Origin: Hallella seregens ATCC 51272
GTDB taxonomy: Bacteria; Bacteroidota; Bacteroidia; Bacteroidales; Bacteroidaceae
Reading direction: 5' to 3'
DNA: 64,000 nucleotides
Assembly (NCBI RefSeq): GCF_000518545.1
Contig: NZ_KI912451.1
Location: forward strand, 1-64,000
Every line of letters begins with the position of its first letter. Position 1 is the first letter of the stretch. The position numbers were made by a program, and so were the translations under genes. The notes beneath the pieces are model-generated. The model was not told the DNA's origin and did not search any database. It saw only the letters and a list, made by a program, of their open reading frames with translations. Shown one piece after another: positions 25,978 through 34,878 of the stretch.

Positions 25978-26016
25978 AAAATGCACGGATATGAGAAAAT
26001 ATCCGTGCATTTTGTT
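25978..26016 (+). terminator. Terminator of the FKBP operon
   Basis: Perfect 15-base arms at 25978-25992 and 25999-26013 with a 6-base loop. The right arm ends in TTTT and a further TTG follows. Confidence 0.85.
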
Positions 26017-26045
26017 GTCTATCTCATTTAGTTTATCTACTTTTG
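26015..26045 (+). promoter_or_regulatory. Promoter of the Lrp operon
   Basis: TTG at 26015-26017 and TACTTTTG at 26038-26045 are separated by 20 bp. The -33 element directly abuts the preceding terminator. Confidence 0.65.
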
Positions 26046-26081
26046 CTAACACTTAGCAGACGAAATGATAAAACGTTTAAA

Positions 26082-26549
26082 ATGGAAAAGATAGACAATC
26101 TCGACAAGAAGATACTCTCCATTCTCTCCTGCAATGCCCGTATTCCCTTCAAGGATGTAGCGGCCGAATGCGGTGTCTCGAGGGCGGCCATCCACCAGCG
26201 CGTGCAGCGGCTCATGGAGTCGGGAGTCATTACCGGCAGCGGTTTCGACGTGAATCCGAAGAGCCTCGGCTACAGCACCTGCACCTACGTAGGCCTTAAT
26301 CTGGAGCGCGGCTCCATGTATAAAGAGGTGGTGAAACGCATGGACAGCATTCCGGAGATTGTGGAATGCCACTTCACCACCGGTCCCTACACCATGCTTC
26401 TCAAGGCTTATGCACGCGACAATGAGCAGTTGATGGACCTGCTCAACAACAAGTTGCAGACCATTCCAGGCGTTGTTTCCACCGAGACGCTTATCTCTTT
26501 GGAGCAGAGTATCAAGCGCGAGATACCTGTGAGCTTTGAAGAATCATGA
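26082..26549 (+). CDS. Lrp/AsnC family transcriptional regulator
   Basis: A 155-residue feast/famine regulator. The N-terminal helix-turn-helix (MEKIDNLDKKILSILSCNAR, then FKDVAAECGVSRAAIHQRVQRL) is followed by the RAM ligand-binding domain (CTYVGLNLERGSMY ... HFTTGPYTMLLKAYARDNEQL). The start at 26082 is the usual family start. Its stop codon overlaps the next start (ATGA), so it is translationally coupled to the C26-M19 peptidase gene, which suggests amino-acid-dependent control of that operon. Confidence 0.93.
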   Translation: MEKIDNLDKKILSILSCNARIPFKDVAAECGVSRAAIHQRVQRLMESGVITGSGFDVNPKSLGYSTCTYVGLNLERGSMYKEVVKRMDSIPEIVECHFTTGPYTMLLKAYARDNEQLMDLLNNKLQTIPGVVSTETLISLEQSIKREIPVSFEES

Positions 26550-28510
26550 ACCATTTCGACCTTGAGTCGCATCTGACAGCCGTCTATGCGACGTTCCCCG
26601 AAGCCAATCGTCGCCCGATGATTGGCATCACAACCAATTATTCCGACGGCGATGCCACCCTGCGCGACCGTTATTACAAGCAGGTGGTGGCGGCCGGCGG
26701 CATCCCAATCCTTATTCCTCCCGTGGCCGACAAGCAGGTTTTGGTCAACACGCTCGACCATTTGGACGGCCTGTTGCTCACCGGCGGCGGCGACTACAAC
26801 CCGCTCTGGGCGGGCGACGAGCCCTCGCCCCTGCTTCATGGCATCAATGCCGAGCGCGATTTGCCCGAGCTGATGCTCACGCGTCTGGCCTTCAACCGCC
26901 AGATTCCCATGCTCGGCATCTGCCGTGGCATGCAGACTCTGGCCGTGGCGTTGGGGGGAAAGGTGGCGCAGGACGTAGACGTCGAAGCCCCTCGCGGCCT
27001 CTCCCCTACCCCCTCTCCAACGGGGAAGGAGGCCGGCCGGCCGGCGGAGCATCTGCATCCACGCATCAAACACGCGCAGGATGCCGACCGCAGCGAGCCC
27101 ACCCACACCATCGCCATCGCCCCCGGTTCCTGTCTTTCCGAGATCTACGGCGTTCATTCCTCCTCCCTCGCTGGAGCAGAGCAGAGCAGAATGGGCGCTC
27201 ATTCCCTCTCCCCCATTGGGGAAAGCCAGGAAGGAGTTGCCATTGAGGGCTGTAGGTTGACCGTCAATTCCTTCCACCATCAGGCTGTTTCCGACCCCGG
27301 CCGCCGCTTCCGCATCACGGCTGTGGCCCCCGACGGCGTGGCCGAGGCCATGGAGAGTGCCGAGTTCAAGCCCATTATGGGCGTGCAGTGGCATCCCGAA
27401 TGGCTGGGCGAGGAGGGGCAGAAACTCTTCCGATGGCTCGTCAGCCGCGCCCACAATTTCCATGTGGCCAAGGAGTTGCACCAGCGCATCCTCACGCTCG
27501 ACACCCATTGCGACACGCCGATGTTCTTTCCGCAGGGCGTGCAATTCGACCATCGCGACCCGCGAATACTCTACGATCTGCACAAGATGACCGAGGGCCG
27601 GCAGGACGCCGTCATCATGGTGGCCTACCTGCCGCAGCCCAAACTCGGCGAGCAGTTCTCGCAAAAGGTGGACGTGGGCGGCATCATCCGCCACAATCCC
27701 GACCTGAAAGACCTGCCGCCACAGCTCTCGCCCACGGCCTACGCCGACCTTATCTTCAACAAGCTCGAGCAGATTGTCGACCGAAACAGCCTCTACATCA
27801 GCATCGCCCGCACGCCGGCCGACCTCTATGAGGACAAGCGCAAGGGGCGTAAGAGCATCATGTTCGGCATCGAGAACGGCCTGGCCCTGAACCACGACCT
27901 GGCCAACGTGCGCCACTTTGCCCGGCGCGGCGTGGTCTACATCACGCTCTGCCACAACGGCGACAACGACATCTGCGACAGTGCACGCGGCAGCGGCATG
28001 CACGGCGGCGTGTCAACGTTCGGCGAAAAAGTCATTCGGTGCATGAACGACGAGGGCATCATGGTCGATTTGAGCCATGGTGCCGAGAAGTCGTTCTACG
28101 ATGCGCTCGACATCAGCCGCACGCCCATCGTGTGTTCGCACAGCAATTGCCGTGCCCTGTGCGACGTGCCGCGCAACCTTACCGACGACCAGCTGCGTGC
28201 CCTGGCCCGCAAGGGCGGCGTGGCCCACGTGACGCTCTACCACGGATTCCTGCGCCGTCAGGGCGAGGCCACGCTGATGGACGCCATCGACCACCTGGAG
28301 CACGCCATCAGTATCATGGGCATAGACCACGTGGGCATCGGCACCGACTTCGACGGTGACGGCACCGTGCGGGGCTGTGCCGACGCTTCCGAGCTCATCA
28401 ACTTCACGCTCCACCTGCTGCGACGCAAGTACAGCGAGCGCGACATCCAGAAGATATGGGGAGGCAACTGGCTGCGCGTCATGTCGCTTGTGCAGTCGTC
28501 CAAACGATAG
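26546..28510 (+). CDS. Fused class I amidotransferase-like C26 peptidase and M19 membrane dipeptidase
   Basis: A 654-residue two-domain protein. Residues about 24-300 are a gamma-glutamyl hydrolase / PuuD-like class I amidotransferase domain with nucleophile Cys126 in LGICRGMQ and His283/Glu285 in VQWHPEW. Residues about 310-654 are an M19 renal-dipeptidase domain (LDTHCDTPMFF, CHNGDNDICDSA, VDLSHGAEKSF, CSHSNCRALC, IGTDFDGDG). Such a pair could release gamma-glutamyl groups and then split dipeptides; the substrate is inferred. No signal peptide. Two low-complexity inserts between Cys126 and His283 (about residues 150-165 and 200-230) look like dispersed DNA repeats entered in frame. Coupled to lrp by an ATGA overlap. 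Confidence 0.9.
   Translation: MNHFDLESHLTAVYATFPEANRRPMIGITTNYSDGDATLRDRYYKQVVAAGGIPILIPPVADKQVLVNTLDHLDGLLLTGGGDYNPLWAGDEPSPLLHGINAERDLPELMLTRLAFNRQIPMLGICRGMQTLAVALGGKVAQDVDVEAPRGLSPTPSPTGKEAGRPAEHLHPRIKHAQDADRSEPTHTIAIAPGSCLSEIYGVHSSSLAGAEQSRMGAHSLSPIGESQEGVAIEGCRLTVNSFHHQAVSDPGRRFRITAVAPDGVAEAMESAEFKPIMGVQWHPEWLGEEGQKLFRWLVSRAHNFHVAKELHQRILTLDTHCDTPMFFPQGVQFDHRDPRILYDLHKMTEGRQDAVIMVAYLPQPKLGEQFSQKVDVGGIIRHNPDLKDLPPQLSPTAYADLIFNKLEQIVDRNSLYISIARTPADLYEDKRKGRKSIMFGIENGLALNHDLANVRHFARRGVVYITLCHNGDNDICDSARGSGMHGGVSTFGEKVIRCMNDEGIMVDLSHGAEKSFYDALDISRTPIVCSHSNCRALCDVPRNLTDDQLRALARKGGVAHVTLYHGFLRRQGEATLMDAIDHLEHAISIMGIDHVGIGTDFDGDGTVRGCADASELINFTLHLLRRKYSERDIQKIWGGNWLRVMSLVQSSKR
27001..27236. 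repeat. GC-rich hairpin repeats inside the C26-M19 gene
   Basis: Two pieces, 27001-27036 (reverse orientation of the repeat in ispG) and about 27207-27236 (CTCCCCCATTGGGGAAAG), lie in frame inside the amidotransferase domain. They encode PTPSPTGKEAGRP and SLSPIGESQEG. Confidence 0.5.
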
Positions 28511-28535
28511 AACACACCACAACAAGCAAGTCTCA

Positions 28536-29594
28536 ATGAAGAAATCCATGAAGATAACCATAGCCGTGGCCGCCGCAGCCATCGTCGGCCTCTATGCCAG
28601 CGGCGTCTACAAGGGCTGGCGCGAGGCCGCCGGGGCCGGCAGCAACGAAGCAGAAGAGACCGAGGAGGCCGAGAAACTGGCCCCCGTGGGCCCGGAGTTC
28701 AATGCCGATTCGGCCTATGCCTTTGTCCGGGCGCAGTGCGATTTTGGTCCGCGCGACATGAATTCGCGCGGCCATGAGCAGTGTCTCGACTGGCTCGTGG
28801 CCCGGTTCCGGCAGTATGGCTGCACCGTCACCACCCAGCGGGCCCGGCTCAAGGGCTACGACGGCACCCTGCTGAACAGCACCAACATCATGGCCAGCCA
28901 CAACCCCGCGGCCACCACACGCGTCATGCTCTGCGCCCACTGGGACTCGCGTCCCTGGGCCGACAACGACCCCGACTCGCTGAACTGGCGCAAGCCCATC
29001 CTCGCCGCCAACGACGCGGCCAGCGGCGTAGCCGTCATGCTGGAGCTGGCGCGGCTGCTGCAATCGGCAGCCGCCACGGGCAAGGGCGGGCAGAAACTGG
29101 AGCTCGGCGTGGACTTCGTGTGCTTCGATGCCGAGGACTGGGGCACGCCGCAATGGAGCTCTCTGCCCGACGATGCCGGCTCCTGGGCCCTCGGCGCCCA
29201 GCATTTCGCAGCCCACTTGCCCCAGGGCTACGCCCCCCGCTACGGCATCCTGCTCGACATGGTGGGCGGTCAGGGCGCACGGTTCTACCGGGAGGGCATG
29301 TCCATGCAGTATGCTCCCGAGATTGTCAAAAAGGTTTGGCGCGCCGCCCGTCAGGCCGGCTACGGCTCTTATTTCCCCAAGGCCGACGGCGGTATGATTA
29401 CCGACGACCACGTGCCCCTGAACCAGACGGCCCGCATTCCCTGCATCGACGTCATTCCGTATTACCCTGACTGTCGGCAGAGTTCGTTCGGACCCACGTG
29501 GCATACACTGGCCGACGACCTGCAACACATCGACAAAAACACTCTCAAGGCCGTGGGACAGACGATGGTGCAGGTGTTGTTCACGGAGCAATAA
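28536..29594 (+). CDS. M28 family zinc protein, glutaminyl-peptide cyclotransferase-like
   Basis: A 352-residue exported protein of the M28 fold. It resembles the animal-type glutaminyl cyclases known from oral Bacteroidota, which convert N-terminal Gln to pyroglutamate on periplasmic proteins. An N-terminal hydrophobic segment (about residues 5-25) acts as signal or anchor. Key stretches: CDFGPRDMNSRGHEQCLDWL, LLNSTNIMASHNP, CAHWDSRPWADND, NDAASGVAVMLELA, FVCFDAEDWG, and C-terminal DDHVPLNQTARIPCIDVI with PTWHTLADDLQHID. An aminopeptidase is the alternative. It follows the C26-M19 gene by 25 bases, probably in one operon. Confidence 0.85.
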   Translation: MKKSMKITIAVAAAAIVGLYASGVYKGWREAAGAGSNEAEETEEAEKLAPVGPEFNADSAYAFVRAQCDFGPRDMNSRGHEQCLDWLVARFRQYGCTVTTQRARLKGYDGTLLNSTNIMASHNPAATTRVMLCAHWDSRPWADNDPDSLNWRKPILAANDAASGVAVMLELARLLQSAAATGKGGQKLELGVDFVCFDAEDWGTPQWSSLPDDAGSWALGAQHFAAHLPQGYAPRYGILLDMVGGQGARFYREGMSMQYAPEIVKKVWRAARQAGYGSYFPKADGGMITDDHVPLNQTARIPCIDVIPYYPDCRQSSFGPTWHTLADDLQHIDKNTLKAVGQTMVQVLFTEQ

Positions 29595-29604
29595 GACGGT
29601 TGTA

Positions 29605-29820
29605 ATTCAAAATTCAGAATTCAAAATTCAAAATGCCGCGCCGTATTAATTCAAAATTCAGAATTCAAAATTCAAAATGCCGCGCCGTATTAATTCAAAA
29701 TTCAGAATTCAGAATTCAAAATTTTGCGGGGTGGCTTTTGGCGATAAATGGCGTATTAATTCAAAATTCAGAATTCAAAATTCAAAATTTTGCGCGGTGG
29801 CTTTTGGCGAAAGACCATGT
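29605..29820. repeat. ATTCAAAATTC-rich tandem array with 44 and 66 bp units
   Basis: Two identical 44-bp units (29605-29648 and 29649-29692) are followed by a 66-bp unit (29693-29758) and a 62-bp partial one (29759-29820). Each unit has AATTCAAAATTCAGAATTC-type runs and then a GC-rich end. A related AT-rich repeat is at 54905-55060. Confidence 0.85.
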
Positions 29821-29829
29821 TGTCTGCGT

Positions 29830-29961
29830 CAAGAGCCTGTGTAATCGCGCGGTTTCTACGCTGTATTCGCTTTGCGAAAACGGCGTAATCGCACTGCGTT
29901 TGCGCCGTAATCGCGCGGCCATTTCCCCGTAATCGCACGGCCTTTGCGGCGCAATCGCAGG
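29830..29961. repeat. 22-bp palindromic repeat array 3
   Basis: Six 22-bp units start at 29830, 29852, 29874, 29896, 29918 and 29940. The right half CGTAATCGC is especially well kept. It directly follows the AT-rich array in the 494-base gap between the M28 gene and the VapE-like gene, both plus strand. Confidence 0.85.
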
Positions 29962-30057
29962 GCCACGGCGGGCCGGCGGCGGCTGTTCGGTGCGGCCGAG
30001 GCACCGATACGGGCATTTTTACGGGGTGCGGCCGACCCGTTTTTGCCATCTTTTTGC

Positions 30058-30065
30058 TATCTTTG
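30058..30065 (+). promoter_or_regulatory. -7 box upstream of the VapE-like gene
   Basis: TATCTTTG lies 23 bases before the start codon at 30089. No -33 TTG at the usual distance. Confidence 0.55.
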
Positions 30066-30088
30066 TAGGCAAAAACAAGCATCTGCTC

Positions 30089-31321
30089 ATGGACGCATTG
30101 ACCTATCTCGAATCCCATTGCCAGCTGCGCCGCAACGTGCTCACCGGCGAAACGCTCTACGCTCCCAAGGGCGGCGACGACTTCAGGCCGCTGTCCAAGG
30201 AGGCGGCCAACACGCTCGTGCTCGAGGCCGGACGCGACGGCGTGGGGCTCACCGACGCGCTGCTCACCCGCTATCTGGAGTCCACGCTCATCGAGCAATG
30301 GAATCCTGCCGAGGCCTGGCTGGGGGAACTGGACGAGTGGGACGGCACTGACCATGTGACGCCCTTTGCCCAACGCATCATCACCTCCAACCCCGACTGG
30401 TGCCGCCGCTTCCACAAGTGGATGCTGCAGATGGTGGCACGCTGGATGGGCTACGAGGTGCCGCAGCGCGATGTCATTGTGCCCGTCATCGTGGGACAGT
30501 ACGGTTACGGCAAGACCTCGTTCTGCAACCTCATCCTGCCCCCCGAGCTGCGGCCCTACTACACCGACCAGATACACGTGCGCGCCACGGCCGAGGTGCA
30601 CCATCTGGTCACCACTCATCTGCTGCTTTGCCTGGACGAGTTCTATCAGGACAACACCGACCAGCAGCCCGTGGCCCGTTATCTCTTTGCGCGCAGCACG
30701 CCGGTGCTGCGCCTGCCCTACGGCGCTACGCGCGAACGGCGCGCCAGCTATGCGGCCTTCATCGCCACCACGGGCAACCTGCACCCCATGACCGACGCCG
30801 CCGGCGCGGCCCATCTGGTGTGTGTCGAGGTGGAGCGGCGCATCGACCTGCAGACACCCGTGCCCTACGCACAGCTCTATGCGCAGCTCAAGGCCGAGAT
30901 AGACAGCGGCGCCGACTTTGCCCTCACCGACGAAGACCGCGAGGGAATGGCCGTGCAGAACTCGCCTTTCCAGGAGGCCGACAACCTGGTGAAGATGGTC
31001 TCCATGCTCTATTCGGCCGCCCCGCGCGGCAAGAAGGTGAAGGCAACCTACGTTGATGCCATCATCGACAGGCTGATGAAGGAGTACCCTTACTGGACGC
31101 CGGGCGAGCATGTCAACCAGGATGTGGGCTTCGCCTTGCAGGATGCGGGCTTCGTGCGCACCCGCATCCACGGCCGTTCGGCCTACAAGGTGGTGGAGCG
31201 CGACCCGCGCAAGATGGAGCCGGCCGAGGAAACGGCGCCGGAAGACGAGGCCGAAAACTTCGACAACAACCCCTTGGCGCGTGCGTTGCTGGCGGGGTTG
31301 GGCAATCTTGTAAAGAAATAA
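30089..31321 (+). CDS. VapE / DUF3874-like P-loop ATPase
   Basis: A 410-residue protein of the virulence-associated protein E group, P-loop ATPases of the superfamily 3 helicase type usually found with primases on phages and islands. A Walker A motif GQYGYGKTS lies near residues 134-142 and a Walker B LLLCLDEFY near 180-188, followed by FIATTGNLHPM. The N-terminal 100 residues contain no complete primase domain. The C-terminal third (KVKATYVDAIIDRLMKEYPYWTP) is like DUF3874. The start at 30089 is placed by the -7 box. No phage or plasmid genes are nearby; it is followed 10 bases later by the YhcH gene. It may be a domesticated or orphan element gene. Confidence 0.8.
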   Translation: MDALTYLESHCQLRRNVLTGETLYAPKGGDDFRPLSKEAANTLVLEAGRDGVGLTDALLTRYLESTLIEQWNPAEAWLGELDEWDGTDHVTPFAQRIITSNPDWCRRFHKWMLQMVARWMGYEVPQRDVIVPVIVGQYGYGKTSFCNLILPPELRPYYTDQIHVRATAEVHHLVTTHLLLCLDEFYQDNTDQQPVARYLFARSTPVLRLPYGATRERRASYAAFIATTGNLHPMTDAAGAAHLVCVEVERRIDLQTPVPYAQLYAQLKAEIDSGADFALTDEDREGMAVQNSPFQEADNLVKMVSMLYSAAPRGKKVKATYVDAIIDRLMKEYPYWTPGEHVNQDVGFALQDAGFVRTRIHGRSAYKVVERDPRKMEPAEETAPEDEAENFDNNPLARALLAGLGNLVKK

Positions 31322-31331
31322 AACAACAGGA

Positions 31332-31955
31332 ATGAAAAAGATCATGACGCTCATCGTGGGCGCATTGTGCTCCCTCGCCCTGCATGCGCAGGGCTATTAC
31401 ACGCAGTATTATGCCGACAAGACGCTGCGCAGCGAGGCCGCCGAGTGGGTGAAGAGCGGCGCATGGCGCAACGGATTCACCAAGGCCTCGCCCCACGCCA
31501 CGGTGAATGCCGTGGACTTCTACCTGCAATACCGGAAGAATCCCGCGCAGTGGCGCGCCCTGTTCGAGTGGGTGCAGCAGACCGACCTGCTGGCCCTGCC
31601 CAAGGGCCGCACGCCCATCCCCGGCACCACGCTCGTGGCTAGCGTGGAGGACGACGAGAACCGGGACCTCGCCCGGCAGCGTTCCGAGAGCCACTACCAC
31701 CACATCGACTTCCAGTACGTGGTGCGGGGCACCGAGCGTTTCGGACTCATCGACCACTACACCAGCACGCCCAACACGGTCTACCGCCCCGATGTTATCC
31801 ATTACGACTACGATGTGGCGAGGGCCCGCTTTTACGACAGCCGCCCCGACGAGTTCTTTATCTTCTTTCCCGGCGACTGGCACATCGCCAAAGTGAAGAC
31901 CGACCTGCCCGACCAGCACATCCGGGTGGTGGTCATCAAGGTCGACTACAAATAA
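31332..31955 (+). CDS. Exported YhcH/YjgK/YiaL family protein
   Basis: A 207-residue protein of the cupin-like DUF386 family, which includes sugar anomerases linked to sialic-acid use. A signal peptide covers about residues 1-20 (MKKIMTLIVGALCSLALHAQ). The metal-site segments ESHYHHIDFQYVVRG and FFIFFPGDWHIAKV are present. Export is common in Bacteroidota members, where they often lie near glycan genes; here the neighbours are a VapE-like gene (10 bases upstream) and mutS (21 bases downstream), so context does not reveal the substrate. Confidence 0.88.
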   Translation: MKKIMTLIVGALCSLALHAQGYYTQYYADKTLRSEAAEWVKSGAWRNGFTKASPHATVNAVDFYLQYRKNPAQWRALFEWVQQTDLLALPKGRTPIPGTTLVASVEDDENRDLARQRSESHYHHIDFQYVVRGTERFGLIDHYTSTPNTVYRPDVIHYDYDVARARFYDSRPDEFFIFFPGDWHIAKVKTDLPDQHIRVVVIKVDYK

Positions 31956-31976
31956 GCAACCCAAGCCCAATTCCTT

Positions 31977-34643
31977 ATGGCAAACAACGAAAAGGCCCTC
32001 ACACCGATGATGAAGCAGTTCTTCTCGATGAAGGCCAAGCACCCCGACGCCATGCTGCTCTTCCGTTGCGGTGACTTCTACGAGACCTACGGCAGCGACG
32101 CCGTAGAGGCCGCACGCGTGCTGGGCATCACCCTCACCAAGCGCAACAACGGCGGAAACACCGGCGAGACGGCCATGGCCGGATTCCCGCACCACGCCCT
32201 CGACACCTATCTGCCCAAGCTCATCCGAGCCGGCAAGCGCGTGGCCATCTGCGACCAGCTGGAAGATCCCAAGAAGAAACGCGAGGCCATCAAGGGCAAG
32301 CGGGGCCTCTCTGAGATGGACAAGATGGTGAAGCGGGGCATCACCGAACTGGTGACGCCCGGCGTGGCCCTGAGCGACAACGTGCTGAACTACAAGGAAA
32401 ACAACTTCCTCGCCGCCGTCCACTTCGACAAGGCAGCCTGTGGCATCGCCCTGCTCGACATCTCGACGGGCGAGTTCCTCACCGGCCAGGGCACGTATGA
32501 CTACGTGGAAAAGCTGCTGGGCAGCTTCTCGCCCAAGGAGGTGCTCTATGAGCGCGCGCGCAAGCAAGACTTTGAACGCTTCTTCGGCACCAAGCACTGC
32601 GTGTTCGAGCTCGACGACTGGGTGTTCACCGAACAGGCTGCACGGCAGAAGTTGCTCAAGCATTTCGGCACGAAATCGCTCAAGGGCTTCGGCGTGGAAC
32701 ACCTGCGCGCGGGTGTCGTGGCGGCCGGGGCCATCATGCAGTACCTGGAGCTCACGCAGCATACCAGCATCAAACACATCACCGCCCTGCAGCGCATCGA
32801 GGAAGACAAGTACGTGCGCCTCGACCGGTTCACCGTCCGCTCGCTGGAGTTGCTCCAGCCCATGCAGGACGACGGCCTCTCGCTGCTCGACGTGATAGAC
32901 CGCACGGTCACGCCCATGGGCGGCCGTCTGTTGCGCCGCTGGCTGGTGTTTCCGCTCAAGGAGACGCGTTCCATCGCCGACCGTCAGGACGTGGTCGACT
33001 ACTTTTTCCGCCAGCCCGACTTCCGCATGGCGGTCGATGAGCAGCTCCATCGCGTGGGCGACCTGGAGCGAATCATCTCCAAAGTGGCCGTGGGCCGCGT
33101 GTCGCCGCGCGAGGTGATGCAGTTGCGCAATGCGCTCATGGCCGTGCAGCCCGTCAAGTCGGACTGCCAGAGCGCCGGCAACGACAGCCTGAAACGGCTG
33201 GGCGAACAGCTCAGCCTGTGCGAGAGTCTGCGCGAGCGCATCGGCCGCGAGCTGCAGCCCGACCCGCCGCAGCTGGCCAGCAAGGGTGGCGTCATCGCCG
33301 AGGGCTACAGCCCCGAGCTCGACGAGCTGCGCGCCATCTCGCGCGGCGGCAAGGACTATCTGCTGCAAATCCAGCAGCGCGAGACCGAGCAGACGGGCAT
33401 TTCGTCGCTCAAGGTGGGCTTCAACAACGTGTTCGGCTACTACCTTGAGGTGCGCAACACGTTCCGCAACCGCGTGCCCGACACCTGGATACGCAAGCAG
33501 ACGCTGGCCCAGGCCGAGCGATACATCACGCCCGAACTGAAAGAATACGAGGAGAAGATACTGGGAGCCGAGGAGAAGATACTGATGCTCGAGACGCGCC
33601 TCTTCACCGAACTCATCAACGACATGCAGGAATTTATCCCGCAGATACAGATCAACGCCAATGTGCTGGCCCACATCGACTGTCTGCTCTCCTTTGCCAA
33701 GGTGGCGGAAGACAATGGCTACGTGCGCCCTATCGTCGATGACGGCGACGCCATCGACATTCGTCAGGGCCGCCATGCCGTCATCGAGACGCAGATGCCG
33801 CTGGGCGAATGCTATGTGCCCAACGATGTGAGGCTCGACAGCGAGAAGCAGCAAATCATGATGATTACCGGCCCCAACATGGCCGGTAAGTCGGCCCTGC
33901 TGCGCCAGACGGCCCTCATCGTGCTGCTGGCACAGATTGGATGCTTCGTGCCTGCCGAGCGTGCGCAAGTCGGTGTGGTGGACAAGATCTTCACTCGAGT
34001 GGGTGCCAGCGACAACCTTTCGCTGGGAGAGTCCACGTTTATGGTCGAAATGACCGAGGCTGCCGACATTCTCAACAACGTGTCGCCGCGCTCGCTGGTG
34101 CTCTTCGACGAGCTGGGGCGCGGCACTTCCACCTACGACGGCATCTCCATCGCCTGGGCCATCGTGGAGTATCTGCACGAGCAACCCCGGTCGCGGGCCC
34201 GCACGCTCTTCGCCACCCACTACCATGAGCTCAACGAAATGGAGAAGCATTTCGCCCGAATCAAGAACTACAACGTGTCGGTGAGGGAGGTGGACGGCCG
34301 CGTTATCTTCCTGCGCACGCTGCAGCCGGGCGGTTCGGAGCACTCGTTTGGCATCCATGTGGCCGAGATTGCAGGCATGCCCCGCTCCATCGTTTCGCGC
34401 TCGAAGACCATCCTCAAGCAGCTCGAGGCCGACAATGCAGAGGTGGGCAGCGTGGGCAAACCGTCGGTGGAGCGGCTGGCCGACAGCCGCGACGGCATGC
34501 AGCTCAGCATTTTTCAGCTCGACGATCCCGTGCTCTCGCAGGTGCGCGACGAGATTCTGGGCCTCGATATTAACAACCTTACGCCCGTCGAAGCCCTGAA
34601 CAAGCTCAACGACATCAAGAAGATCGTGACGGGGAGGAGCTGA
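31977..34643 (+). CDS. mutS: DNA mismatch repair protein MutS
   Basis: An 888-residue mismatch recognition ATPase. The N-terminal domain has the Phe-x-Glu mismatch-probing motif in GDFYETYG near residue 38. The ATPase domain has Walker [12 protein letters not shown] near residue 632, the signature GESTFMVEM, and Walker [17 protein letters not shown]. The C-terminal helix-turn-helix region ends the protein. Length is normal. It starts 21 bases after the YhcH gene and may be co-transcribed with it. Confidence 0.98.
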   Translation: MANNEKALTPMMKQFFSMKAKHPDAMLLFRCGDFYETYGSDAVEAARVLGITLTKRNNGGNTGETAMAGFPHHALDTYLPKLIRAGKRVAICDQLEDPKKKREAIKGKRGLSEMDKMVKRGITELVTPGVALSDNVLNYKENNFLAAVHFDKAACGIALLDISTGEFLTGQGTYDYVEKLLGSFSPKEVLYERARKQDFERFFGTKHCVFELDDWVFTEQAARQKLLKHFGTKSLKGFGVEHLRAGVVAAGAIMQYLELTQHTSIKHITALQRIEEDKYVRLDRFTVRSLELLQPMQDDGLSLLDVIDRTVTPMGGRLLRRWLVFPLKETRSIADRQDVVDYFFRQPDFRMAVDEQLHRVGDLERIISKVAVGRVSPREVMQLRNALMAVQPVKSDCQSAGNDSLKRLGEQLSLCESLRERIGRELQPDPPQLASKGGVIAEGYSPELDELRAISRGGKDYLLQIQQRETEQTGISSLKVGFNNVFGYYLEVRNTFRNRVPDTWIRKQTLAQAERYITPELKEYEEKILGAEEKILMLETRLFTELINDMQEFIPQIQINANVLAHIDCLLSFAKVAEDNGYVRPIVDDGDAIDIRQGRHAVIETQMPLGECYVPNDVRLDSEKQQIMMITGPNMAGKSALLRQTALIVLLAQIGCFVPAERAQVGVVDKIFTRVGASDNLSLGESTFMVEMTEAADILNNVSPRSLVLFDELGRGTSTYDGISIAWAIVEYLHEQPRSRARTLFATHYHELNEMEKHFARIKNYNVSVREVDGRVIFLRTLQPGGSEHSFGIHVAEIAGMPRSIVSRSKTILKQLEADNAEVGSVGKPSVERLADSRDGMQLSIFQLDDPVLSQVRDEILGLDINNLTPVEALNKLNDIKKIVTGRS

Positions 34644-34760
34644 ATGACTTGCCCGCGTGGTGGGGGCAGACGACGGCTTTTTCTCAATATACATTCTCTT
34701 TTCCCAGCCTTTTCATGCGACTGTCCGTCGTGGAGAAACCATGATGGTTCGCTGTAGAGG

Positions 34761-34815
34761 TAAGAATTTTGTAGTCGACTACAAATAAATGATAAGAATT
34801 TTGTAGTCGATTACA
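34761..34815. repeat. Paired palindromic direct repeats between mutS and the TonB receptor gene
   Basis: The sequence TAAGAATTTTGTAGTCGA occurs at 34761 and again at 34793, 32 bp apart. The first copy contains the perfect 18-bp palindrome TTTGTAGTCGACTACAAA (34768-34785); the second has GATTACAG in the right half. They lie between two convergent 3' ends, not at a promoter. Confidence 0.7.
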
Positions 34816-34857
34816 GTTTTCTTACTTTTTAAGATGGCAGGGAAAGCGTCAGGAATC

Positions 34858-34878
34858 GGGCGGGCTATTTGCCCGCCC
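34858..34878 (-). terminator. GC hairpin across the stop codon of the TonB receptor gene
   Basis: Eight-base arms GGGCGGGC (34858-34865) and GCCCGCCC (34871-34878) enclose a 5-base loop and span the TAG stop codon. No T-tract follows on the minus strand, so termination strength is uncertain. Confidence 0.4.

Noticed and set aside
30089..34643. A VapE-YhcH-MutS defence island
   Set aside because: MutS is a normal housekeeping protein and YhcH a sugar-related one; no other defence genes are near. Only the VapE-like gene is reported as unusual.
31941..34788. mutS as a transposed unit bounded by 15-bp direct repeats
   Set aside because: A 15-bp identity is expected by chance a few times in a window of this size, and one copy is simply the coding end of the YhcH gene. 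Mentioned only within the palindrome finding.
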